Source: Winogradskyella arenosi (lineage in GTDB: Bacteria; Bacteroidota; Bacteroidia; Flavobacteriales; Flavobacteriaceae). From it: a stretch of 64,000 nucleotides of DNA. The stretch spans positions 806,001-870,000 of the forward strand of contig NZ_QPJO01000002.1 in assembly GCF_003337305.1 (NCBI RefSeq). Reading direction: 5' to 3'. Below the pieces are notes generated by a model. That model saw only the letters and a list, made by a program, of their open reading frames with translations. It ran no database searches and was not told the origin of the DNA. Position 1 is the first letter of the stretch; each line of letters opens with the position of its first letter. The position numbers and the translations under genes are program-made. Below are positions 17,089 through 25,308 of the stretch, piece after piece.

Positions 17089-18576
17089 ATGAAAATTTTA
17101 AAACCCCTAATTATAGTGCTTGTATTAGTATTGGCGCTTCCAACTCACGCTCAAAAGAAGAAAGAGAATATCCTTTTAAATCGTGATTTTTGGGGGACAC
17201 AACCTAGTATCGCGTTAGTAAAAGCTAAAATTAAGGAAGGGAATAATCCTTCTGAAGCGAATAAAGGAAACTTCGATCCTGTAGTGTATGCCATTTTACA
17301 AGATGCGCCAACAGCAACAATTAATTATTTATTGACGCAAAAAGGAAATGACGTTAATAAACTGACTCATGATGGTAGAACCTACCTCTTTTGGGCGGCC
17401 TATAAAGGGAATTCAACAATGGTTGAGCAACTTTTAAGACTCGGCGCAAAAACCGATTTAACGGATGACAAAGGGAGTACTGTTATCCATTTTGCTGCTA
17501 GTGCAGGGCAGCAAAACATTGAAGTCTATGAGCTTATATTAAAAGAAAATTCAGAATTAGTACATAGAACCAACCCAGATGGTGCTAATGCATTGTTATT
17601 AGCGGCGCCGAGTGATCCTGACTTTAAACTAACTTCATACTTTCTCTCTAAAGGCTTGTCTATTAAAAGCACGGATAATGATGGAAATGGAATTTTTAAC
17701 TATGCCGTTAAAAAAGGGCAGATAGATTTATTAAAAATGCTTGTGGATAAAGGTTTAACAGGAACTGATCAGGCCTTTATTATGGCGGCTAATGGCGCTA
17801 GAGGAACCACTAATGGTGTTGAGGTATATACGTTTTTAGAGTCAGTAGGCTTAAACCCTAAGGTTATTGATAAAGAAGGTGTTTCTCCATTACATATTGT
17901 TGCGGCGAGAGGTAAAGATTTAAAAGTTATAGAGTACTTAATGGGCAAAGGTTTAGAAGTGAGTACTCCAGACCATAAAGGGAATACAGCATTTATGAAT
18001 GCCGCAGAGAACAATAATCTAGAGCTTGTAAAAACATTAGCACAGCATTTAAACGCCGTTAACATGACGAATAAAAAAGGACAGTCGGCTTTAACTTTAG
18101 CAGTAGCAGGCAATTCTCCAGAGGTTGTAGCGTACTTAATTGATAAAGGGTTTAAAACGGACATCGTAGATGTTGATGGGAATAACTTAGTGGCTTACGC
18201 CATTGGGTCTTATTCGGCTCGTAACAAAGCGGCTTTTTCTAAAAAATTAGAGATCTTAAAATCGAATAGTGCAGATGTAACGGCTGTACAAAAGAACGGA
18301 AACACTTGGTTCCATTTAGCCGTTGAACAGAATAGTCTTGATTTGTTAAAACTTGCCGTAGACATGAACCAAGATATTAATGCTAAAAATAGCGAAGGCA
18401 ATACCGCTTTACATATTGCAGCACTAAAAGCTAAAGACACAACCATTCTGAAGTTTTTAGTAGATCAAGGGGCAAAGAAAAACCTTGTCACTGATTTTGA
18501 AGAAACAGCTTACGATTTAGCTAAAGAAAATGAATTGCTAAGCGACCGTAACATCTCTATTGAATTTTTAAAGTAA
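17089..18576 (+). CDS. Exported ankyrin-repeat protein
   Basis: A 495-residue protein with a signal peptide (LPTHAQ, about residue 22) followed by about a dozen ankyrin repeats. Their helix-turn-helix units are visible as DGRTYLFWAAYKGNSTMVEQLL, EGVSPLHIVAARGKDLKVIEYL, KGQSALTLAVAGNSPEVVAYLI and EGNTALHIAALKAKDTTILKFL. Ankyrin arrays bind proteins, and here the signal peptide puts the array outside the cytoplasm. Its stop is 13 bases before the DUF2271 start and its start is 23 bases after DUF6607, a tight operon. A scaffold or partner role for the neighbouring iron proteins is possible but not shown. Confidence 0.85.
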   Translation: MKILKPLIIVLVLVLALPTHAQKKKENILLNRDFWGTQPSIALVKAKIKEGNNPSEANKGNFDPVVYAILQDAPTATINYLLTQKGNDVNKLTHDGRTYLFWAAYKGNSTMVEQLLRLGAKTDLTDDKGSTVIHFAASAGQQNIEVYELILKENSELVHRTNPDGANALLLAAPSDPDFKLTSYFLSKGLSIKSTDNDGNGIFNYAVKKGQIDLLKMLVDKGLTGTDQAFIMAANGARGTTNGVEVYTFLESVGLNPKVIDKEGVSPLHIVAARGKDLKVIEYLMGKGLEVSTPDHKGNTAFMNAAENNNLELVKTLAQHLNAVNMTNKKGQSALTLAVAGNSPEVVAYLIDKGFKTDIVDVDGNNLVAYAIGSYSARNKAAFSKKLEILKSNSADVTAVQKNGNTWFHLAVEQNSLDLLKLAVDMNQDINAKNSEGNTALHIAALKAKDTTILKFLVDQGAKKNLVTDFEETAYDLAKENELLSDRNISIEFLK

Positions 18577-18589
18577 TATAATTGCAACC

Positions 18590-19078
18590 ATGAAAAACAC
18601 AAAAGCATTAGTTTTAATTTTAACGCTTACCTTAGGCTTAGTCTCATTCCGTCCGTTTAAAGACGCTACGAAGTATAAGTGTATGATTCAAATGACCAAC
18701 TACACCGGTGAAGGCGCTTATATTGTAATTTCGCTTTTAAATCCTGAAGGCGAATATTTAGAAACCTTAAACGTTATTGGAGATGATGATGAGTGGTATA
18801 ACACAGTTGAGTCTTGGTGGGATTTTTACGGAAAAAAACGAAATAATATCGATGCCATTACCGGAGCAACCGTGAGTGGTGGGGAGCGTACCGTTAATGT
18901 TATTGAAATTGATAACGATAAATTAGACAAAGGGTACAAGCTGCGTTTTGAATCTGCTGTCGAAGATCAAGAGTATTACGAAAGTGATGTGGAGCTAGAA
19001 CTTACCTCTGCAAACGTAAGAAGTAAAGTAGAAGGTAAAGGCTTTATCCGTTACATCCGTATGATGCCTCAAAAATAA
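18590..19078 (+). CDS. DUF2271 domain protein, exported
   Basis: A 162-residue protein with an N-terminal hydrophobic signal (about residues 1-22) and a DUF2271 body: MTNYTGEGAYIVISLLNPEGEYLETLNVIGDDDEWY, then DAITGATVSGG and the C-terminal RYIRMMPQK. DUF2271 proteins are predicted periplasmic and commonly sit beside PepSY-type membrane reductases. That is the case here: the PepSY/flavodoxin-reductase gene starts 8 bases after the stop. The function is not established; accessory to the reductase is the best guess from context. Confidence 0.82.
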   Translation: MKNTKALVLILTLTLGLVSFRPFKDATKYKCMIQMTNYTGEGAYIVISLLNPEGEYLETLNVIGDDDEWYNTVESWWDFYGKKRNNIDAITGATVSGGERTVNVIEIDNDKLDKGYKLRFESAVEDQEYYESDVELELTSANVRSKVEGKGFIRYIRMMPQK

Positions 19079-19086
19079 GATTGCAA

Positions 19087-21282
19087 ATGACCCTTTCTAT
19101 ATGGAGATTTAGCCATCTTATCTTGGCTATTGTGTCTTCTCTTTTTATTCTTTTAGCCTCTATAACAGGAACAATTTTGGCCTTCGAGCCTTTGTCTAAC
19201 CAGTTACAGTCATATCAGATTAATGAGAATACCACTTTAGCAACCACAATAGAAAGTCTTAATAAACGCTACGATGAAATTATGACCATCTCCACGGATG
19301 AGAATAATTTTGTTGTAGCTTCTGTTATAACTTCGGAAGGGGATAATGACACCTTTTATATCAATCCCGAAACGGGTGAGAAATTAGGCGCACTCATAGA
19401 AAAAGCGCCGCTCTTTAAGTTTACCACAAACTTACACCGCTCCTTATTTTTAAAATCAACCGGACGCTTTATTGTAGGATTGGTTTCTTTTTTCCTCTTT
19501 TTAATGGCCATAACTGGCGTACTCTTAATAGCCAAACGGCAAGGCGGTATGCTTCGTTTTTTCTCAAAGGTCGTCAATGAAAATTTTCAGCAGTATTACC
19601 ATGTTCAATTAGGACGATGGTTTTTAATTCCTGTGATTATAGTAGCGCTCACTGGTGTCTATTTATCCTTAGAAAAGTTTTCTCTTTTACCAGAATCAAA
19701 AATTACACATACGTATCCTGAAGATATACCTGAGGATATAGATAAAATAGCATTTTCAGATTTCGAAGTTTTTAAGTCTATACCTATTTCGGAAGTCAAA
19801 AATTTAGAATTTCCTTTTTCAGAAGATGTTGAAGACTATTTCTATCTCACTTTAAAGGATAAAGAACTTTTAGTGAACCAAGTGTCTGGAGAAGTGGTGA
19901 GTAAACAAACATATCCTATTGTTCACCGTTTATCGCAATGGAGTTTATGGTTGCATACAGGGCAAGGAACTATTGTTTGGGCACTCGTTTTAGCGTTAGT
20001 GGGGATAGCCTTAATTTTCTTTATTTATTCAGGATTTGCAATGACTCTAAAACGTCAAAAATCAAGTGTTAAAATCAAGAATTCATTTAAGAAAGATGAG
20101 GCAGAACATATTCTTCTGGTAGGTTCTGAAACTGGAAGTACTTATAAATATGCCGTTAGTTTCTACGAGGCATTATTAGCCGAAGGGAAAAGCGCTTATA
20201 TTTCAGCTTTAAATACGTACACCACCTACAAAAAAGCTAAAGAACTAACGGTATTTACAGCAACCTATGGAGAAGGGGAAGCACCGATAAATGCGAATAA
20301 GTTTGAAAAACGTTTAGGCACTACAAGTCAAATTAATACTATGGTCTTTTCAGTGGTTGGTTTTGGGTCCCTATTATATCCTGATTATTGTAAGTATGCT
20401 GAAGAGCTTGATCAACTCTTGCAAGTCCACCCAAATTTTAATCAAAAAATGGGCTTGGTTAAAATTCATAATCAAAGCTATGAAGCCTTTCATAATTGGG
20501 TCTTAGCGTGGAATAATAGGTCTGGAGAACAGCTTCAGATTGTCCAACCTATAGAAAGAATAGACCCTAAAAAAACGCGACGTTTTATAGTGGTAAAACG
20601 GACAGCGCTAAATAAAGATGCGACCTTCTTATTGCAGTTGCGACCTTTAAAACGGATTTCTTTTCAATCGGGAGATTTGCTAGCTTTTAAACCTAATAAA
20701 GACGAAGCGGCTAGAGAATATTCAATTGCTGAAATTGCTAATGGCGATATTTTACTGAGTATTAAAAAGCACGAACAAGGGTTGTGCTCTACCTATTTTA
20801 GCGGTTTAAGTAAAGAGGATACGTTTACGGCCACAATAAAAAGTAATACAGACTTTCACTTGCCAAAATCTAAAGCCGCTATTTTAATTGCCAATGGTAC
20901 AGGTATTGCACCTTTTTTAGGAATGATTAATAGCAACAAAAAACAAAAAAACATATATTTATTTTGGGGCGGACGCACTAAAAGCTCCTTAAACTTGTAC
21001 GCTGAAGTGTTGCAAAATGCCCTCGCAGCGCGTAAATTAACGGAGCTGTTTACGGCATTTTCCCAAGAGCAATCTCAAAAAATCTATGTGCAAGATGTTT
21101 TGCTTCAACAATCAGATTTAGTGGCAGCTCACCTAAAAAATAAGGGAACAGTAATGATTTGTGGTTCTGTTGCCATGCAAACGCGGGTCTTAGCGGTCTT
21201 AGATGAAATTACCACGTCGCAATTAAACGAGCCCTTAAGTAGCTTTGAAGCGCGATCACAAATTAAAATGGACTGTTATTAA
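19087..21282 (+). CDS. PepSY membrane domain fused to a flavodoxin/NADPH-flavin reductase
   Basis: A 731-residue fusion. Residues about 1-330 form a PepSY-associated membrane unit with four main transmembrane segments and conserved histidines (RFSHLILAI, NLHRSLFL, LWLHTGQG) able to bind heme. Residues about 345-480 are a flavodoxin domain (VGSETGSTYKYA, FTATYGEGEAP). The rest is a cytochrome P450 reductase-type FAD/NADPH module (REYSIAEI, ANGTGIAPFLGM, VMICGSVAMQ), ending in DCY. The layout predicts electron flow from NADPH through FAD and FMN and across the inner membrane to a periplasmic acceptor, as in PepSY ferric-siderophore reductases such as FpvG-type proteins. I use the ATG at 19087; a TTG at 19081 is less likely. 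Confidence 0.85.
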   Translation: MTLSIWRFSHLILAIVSSLFILLASITGTILAFEPLSNQLQSYQINENTTLATTIESLNKRYDEIMTISTDENNFVVASVITSEGDNDTFYINPETGEKLGALIEKAPLFKFTTNLHRSLFLKSTGRFIVGLVSFFLFLMAITGVLLIAKRQGGMLRFFSKVVNENFQQYYHVQLGRWFLIPVIIVALTGVYLSLEKFSLLPESKITHTYPEDIPEDIDKIAFSDFEVFKSIPISEVKNLEFPFSEDVEDYFYLTLKDKELLVNQVSGEVVSKQTYPIVHRLSQWSLWLHTGQGTIVWALVLALVGIALIFFIYSGFAMTLKRQKSSVKIKNSFKKDEAEHILLVGSETGSTYKYAVSFYEALLAEGKSAYISALNTYTTYKKAKELTVFTATYGEGEAPINANKFEKRLGTTSQINTMVFSVVGFGSLLYPDYCKYAEELDQLLQVHPNFNQKMGLVKIHNQSYEAFHNWVLAWNNRSGEQLQIVQPIERIDPKKTRRFIVVKRTALNKDATFLLQLRPLKRISFQSGDLLAFKPNKDEAAREYSIAEIANGDILLSIKKHEQGLCSTYFSGLSKEDTFTATIKSNTDFHLPKSKAAILIANGTGIAPFLGMINSNKKQKNIYLFWGGRTKSSLNLYAEVLQNALAARKLTELFTAFSQEQSQKIYVQDVLLQQSDLVAAHLKNKGTVMICGSVAMQTRVLAVLDEITTSQLNEPLSSFEARSQIKMDCY

Positions 21283-21377
21283 TTTCTTATTACTATTAAA
21301 ATCTAAACGCACTAACTAAGGGGGAAGTGTGGAATAATGGTGTTCTTCAAAGAGTAATTTAATATTCTTTACGATTT

Positions 21378-21400
21378 TTATTTAAAATTAATCTAAATAA
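21378..21400 (+). promoter_or_regulatory. Candidate iron-responsive operator, site D
   Basis: TTATTTAaAATtAaTCTAAATAA agrees with the consensus built from sites A-C at about 20 of 22 informative positions, and its outer arms TTATTTA/TAAATAA are perfectly symmetric. It lies 84 bases before the DUF4856 start. A weak -7 candidate, TATTTTCG, is at 21425-21432. Confidence 0.58.
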
Positions 21401-21483
21401 AGTGCGTCGAATTAATTTTTGCCTTATTTTCGCGTGAAATTATTTATACCAAGTCTTAATAAGAATAATAAAGTAGTTAAAAA

Positions 21484-22686
21484 ATGAAAAAAATTGCCTT
21501 AAGTTTATTTACAATAGCAGCAGTATTGACCTCATGTTCTAGTGATGATGATAATGGGGCGTCAGTACCACAAGTTAGTACACCTGTAACTTATGAGTTT
21601 TCAAGAGACGGAAATTCTACGGTAAGTTTTAGCGGTCAAACCACAAGGATTGCAATGGGTGAGGAATTTGTAACAGCACTTAAAGATAATGCCTATTCAG
21701 AAGCTCAATTAGATGCTATGTTTGCGCACGTTGAAGGGGCTAATGATTTTTTAGATGCAGATTTAAATGCTTCAGATAAAAGTCTTAGAAGTAAAGTGGC
21801 TGCTTCTCAAGATTATTTTTCGGCAAACACTACCGATGCGAATGCTATAAAAACACAATTTGATACTTGGATTTCTGATCAAGCAACAAATGTATTTTCA
21901 AATTGGGATAATACAGCAAGTGCAGGAAATGCAGGACAATTACAACAAGCTGGTGGCGGAACGGTAAGATATATTAACGCTAAAGGTTTTGAACTTAATC
22001 AATTTGTTGCAAAAGGTTTAATAGGAAGTTTAATGACAGACCAAATTCTTAATAATTATTTAAGTCCTGCGGTTTTAGATGAAGCTTCTAATATTTCTAA
22101 TAATGATAATGATATCGTTGAAGAAGGAAAATCTTATACAACGATGGAGCATAAATGGGATGAAGCATTTGGCTATTTATATGGTGCGGAAGCTGATGCG
22201 ACTATGCCAACTTTAGATGCAGATTCATTTTTAAGCGAATATATGGATAGAGTAGAGGCTGATCAAGATTTCGCTGGGATTGCTCAAACGGTATACGATG
22301 CCTTTAAATTGGGTAGAGCTGCAATTGTGGCTAAAAATTATACTGTAAGAGATGCACAAGCTGAAATCATAAGAGAAAATATTTCTAAAATTTTAGCCGT
22401 TAGAGGTGTTTATTATTTACAAAGAGGAAAAGAAGTCTTAGCAGAAGGCGATATGGCAAGCGCATTCCACCAATTATCTGAAGGTTTTGGATTTGTATAC
22501 AGTCTTCAATTTACACGTCAACCTGGTACAAATAGTCCTTATTTTAGTAAGTCAGAGGTTGATGCATTTATGGCTCAGATCTCTGCAGGTAACGGATTTT
22601 GGGACATAACTCCAGAGACTTTAGATGCTATTTCTACGGCAATTGCAGATCGTTTCGACTTTACCGTTGCGCAAACTATTAACTAA
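21484..22686 (+). CDS. DUF4856 family lipoprotein
   Basis: A 400-residue lipoprotein with Cys18 as the lipid-bearing residue, followed by SSDDDN, the acidic pattern of surface-exported Bacteroidota lipoproteins. The mostly helical body contains YEFSRDGNSTVSFSGQTTR and FELNQFVAKGLIGSLMTDQILNNYL, characteristic of DUF4856, a family regularly found beside imelysin and TonB-receptor genes. The gene is 87 bases upstream of the imelysin gene on the same strand and is preceded by the iron box at 21378-21400. A role in iron or heme capture is inferred from neighbours only. Confidence 0.8.
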   Translation: MKKIALSLFTIAAVLTSCSSDDDNGASVPQVSTPVTYEFSRDGNSTVSFSGQTTRIAMGEEFVTALKDNAYSEAQLDAMFAHVEGANDFLDADLNASDKSLRSKVAASQDYFSANTTDANAIKTQFDTWISDQATNVFSNWDNTASAGNAGQLQQAGGGTVRYINAKGFELNQFVAKGLIGSLMTDQILNNYLSPAVLDEASNISNNDNDIVEEGKSYTTMEHKWDEAFGYLYGAEADATMPTLDADSFLSEYMDRVEADQDFAGIAQTVYDAFKLGRAAIVAKNYTVRDAQAEIIRENISKILAVRGVYYLQRGKEVLAEGDMASAFHQLSEGFGFVYSLQFTRQPGTNSPYFSKSEVDAFMAQISAGNGFWDITPETLDAISTAIADRFDFTVAQTIN

Positions 22687-22773
22687 GAAATACGCCAAAA
22701 ACTTCAAAGTATAAACCTCCTTTTATTAGGACATTTATACTTCGTTGTTTTTACAATTGAAAAAATAATAACT

Positions 22774-23886
22774 ATGTTAAAGAAAGCTTTTTTAATCTTC
22801 ACAATCACTGTACTAGCCATGGCGTGTAGTACTTCAGATGAGAGTTCAGGAGGTGTAACCGATAATTTTGACAGAACTGCGATGTTAACCAATTGGGCGG
22901 ATAATATTATTGTTCCAGTTTATGAAGATTTAAATATCGCAGTGACCAATATGGTAACTGAAAAAGATAATTTTGTAAATGCACCTACTCAAGCCAATCT
23001 AGATTCATTTAGGACGGCTTGGTATAATGCCTATAAAATATGGCAATCTGCTGAAATGTTCAACATAGGTAGAGCCGAAGAGATTAATTTTGGGTACCAA
23101 ATGAATATCTATCCTACAAATATTACAGATATTCAAAATAATATTCAATCTCAGAATTATGATTTAGCTAATGTTAATAATAATGACGCGGTTGGTTTTC
23201 CTGCTTTAGACTATATGTTATATGGCTTGGCGGATAACGATATGGATATATTAAGCTTTTATACATCAAATGCAGATGCGGCTAAATATTTGGCTTATGT
23301 TTCAGATTTAGTAAATCAAATGGAATCGCTAACGCAAGATGTGACGCAAAGTTGGGCAACCTACGGTCAGACGTTTATTGATAATGCTAATAATACGGCT
23401 ACAGGATCTATTAATAAACTGATTAACGATTTTATGTTTTATTACGAAAAAGGATTAAGAGCCAATAAAATTGGGATTCCTGCCGGTAATTTCTCTACAA
23501 CGCCGTTGCCAGATAAAGTAGAAGCTTATTATAGAAATGATATTTCAAAAATGCTAGCAACAGAAGCATTAACTGCTATGAAAGATTTTTTTAATGGAAA
23601 ACATTACAACAGCACTACCACAGGAGAAAGTTTATCCTCTTATTTAGACTATTTAAATACCATAAAAAATGGGGAAGACTTAAGTGTACTTATAAATAAT
23701 CAGTTTGACACCGCACAATCTAAAATTAATACCTTAGATGATAGTTTTGCGGATCAGATTGCCATGGATAATACTAAAATGACCGAAGCTTATGATGCTT
23801 TGCAAATGGCAGTGGTTTTACTTAAGGTTGATATGTTACAAGCCTTAAATGTTAGTGTCGACTATGTTGATGCTGATGGGGACTAA
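22774..23886 (+). CDS. Imelysin family lipoprotein (EfeO/IrpA-like)
   Basis: A 370-residue lipoprotein (Cys18, CSTSDESSGG) built of the imelysin helical repeat. The AWYNAYKIWQSAEMFNIG segment and the later NDAVGFPALDYMLYG helix are the paired imelysin motifs; the second corresponds to the usual GF-x-A-L-E/D-Y-L-L-F/Y-G. Members of the family (IrpA, EfeO, AlgP7) are iron-regulated and take part in iron uptake, although the peptidase name M75 survives. Its place after DUF4856 and before HTTM and a FecA-like receptor supports that role. A strong terminator follows the stop. Confidence 0.87.
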   Translation: MLKKAFLIFTITVLAMACSTSDESSGGVTDNFDRTAMLTNWADNIIVPVYEDLNIAVTNMVTEKDNFVNAPTQANLDSFRTAWYNAYKIWQSAEMFNIGRAEEINFGYQMNIYPTNITDIQNNIQSQNYDLANVNNNDAVGFPALDYMLYGLADNDMDILSFYTSNADAAKYLAYVSDLVNQMESLTQDVTQSWATYGQTFIDNANNTATGSINKLINDFMFYYEKGLRANKIGIPAGNFSTTPLPDKVEAYYRNDISKMLATEALTAMKDFFNGKHYNSTTTGESLSSYLDYLNTIKNGEDLSVLINNQFDTAQSKINTLDDSFADQIAMDNTKMTEAYDALQMAVVLLKVDMLQALNVSVDYVDADGD

Positions 23887-23902
23887 AATTAAAATTAAAT
23901 TC

Positions 23903-23938
23903 AAAAAGGATTCTTATTCAATAAGAATCCTTTTTTTT
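23903..23938 (+). terminator. Strong intrinsic terminator between imelysin and HTTM genes
   Basis: A long stem (AAAAAGGATTCTTATT / AATAAGAATCCTTTTT) closing on a small apical loop, followed by T8. It ends 6 bases before the ATG of the HTTM gene at 23944, leaving almost no room for a separate promoter. Confidence 0.88.
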
Positions 23939-23943
23939 GTATT

Positions 23944-25308
23944 ATGCTAATTAAACTTACATCATATTTCAATAAACAAACCCATCCTGCGCCGTTGGCG
24001 GTGTTCAGAATAGGTTTTGGTCTTATGATGTTAGCAAGCATTATTAGGTTTTGGTCTTATGGTTGGATTGAAAAACTGTACTTAGAACCTCAATTTCACT
24101 TTTCGTATTATGGTTTCGAATGGGTAAAACCTATCGGCAATTATACATATCTTCTATTTGTAATATGCGGTTTATCTGCACTCTTTGTGGCCTTAGGATT
24201 AAAATATCGCATCGCCATTATCACGTTCTTTATAAGTTTTACCTATATCGAATTTATGGATAAAACCACATACCTCAATCACTACTATTTTATAAGTATA
24301 TTGAGTTTTTTAATGTGTTTTTTACCCGCCAATGCGTACTTCTCTTTAGACGCTATTATTAGAAAAAAACAATACCATCAAATTCCGAAATGGACTATTA
24401 ATAGCATAAAACTGTTATTAGGGATCGTTTATGTCTATGCCGGTTTGGCCAAAATAAATAGTGATTGGTTATGTAAAGCCATGCCATTAAAAATATGGTT
24501 ACCTTCTAAATATGATTTGCCTTTTCTTGGCGAAAATGTGATGCAACAAGAATGGTTTCACATGGCCATGAGTTGGTCTGGAATGTTATATGATCTAACC
24601 ATTCCCTTTTTTATGCTTTATAAGCGCACACGGGGTTTTGCTTTTGCGTTAATTGTGTTTTTCCATGTCTTTACAAGAGTGTTGTTTCCTATAGGCATGT
24701 TTCCTTATGTCATGATTGTAGCAACTCTAATTTTTTTCGATGCCGCTGTACATGAGCGTATTTTAAATGGATTCCGAAAATTATGCAACGTTTTAAAGCT
24801 AAAAGCTTCTACAATTGAAATTTCGAATTATAAATTTCAAAATCAAAAGATAATTTTGCCAATTTTAGGTTTATTTTTTACGATTCAATTACTTTTGCCG
24901 TTTCGTTATTTGTTGTATCCTAACGAATTATTTTGGACCGAAGAAGGCTATCGGTTTTCTTGGCGCGTCATGTTAATGGAAAAAGCAGGTTATACAGAAT
25001 TTAAAGTGGTTGATGCTGTATCTGGACATTCATTTTCTGTAAATAATTCAGATTTTTTAACACCGTTTCAAGAGAAACAAATGAGCACACAGCCCGATTT
25101 TATTCTAGAGTATGCCAAATATTTAGAACAACATTTTGCAGCACAAGGGCATAAAAATATTGAAATTTACGTCGATAGTTTTGTGGCTCTAAACGGTCGC
25201 TCTAGTGAACGCTACATTGACCCCAAAGTGGATTTGCTAAAACAAACGGAATCATTTAAACCCAAAAATTGGATTTTACCATTTAAAGATGACATTAAAG
25301 GACTTTAG
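23944..25308 (+). CDS. HTTM domain membrane protein (vitamin K gamma-carboxylase-like)
   Basis: A 454-residue polytopic membrane protein. The first approximately 290 residues are the HTTM (horizontally transferred transmembrane) domain related to vitamin K-dependent gamma-carboxylase: PAPLAVFRIGFGLMM at the start, DKTTYLNHYYFISILSFLMCFLPAN and YVYAGLAKINSDWL are its landmarks. A last membrane helix (about 305-325) precedes a soluble C-terminal domain of about 125 residues. The bacterial family's chemistry is not established. The gene overlaps the TonB receptor gene by 20 bases (25289-25308), which implies translational coupling. Confidence 0.85.
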   Translation: MLIKLTSYFNKQTHPAPLAVFRIGFGLMMLASIIRFWSYGWIEKLYLEPQFHFSYYGFEWVKPIGNYTYLLFVICGLSALFVALGLKYRIAIITFFISFTYIEFMDKTTYLNHYYFISILSFLMCFLPANAYFSLDAIIRKKQYHQIPKWTINSIKLLLGIVYVYAGLAKINSDWLCKAMPLKIWLPSKYDLPFLGENVMQQEWFHMAMSWSGMLYDLTIPFFMLYKRTRGFAFALIVFFHVFTRVLFPIGMFPYVMIVATLIFFDAAVHERILNGFRKLCNVLKLKASTIEISNYKFQNQKIILPILGLFFTIQLLLPFRYLLYPNELFWTEEGYRFSWRVMLMEKAGYTEFKVVDAVSGHSFSVNNSDFLTPFQEKQMSTQPDFILEYAKYLEQHFAAQGHKNIEIYVDSFVALNGRSSERYIDPKVDLLKQTESFKPKNWILPFKDDIKGL

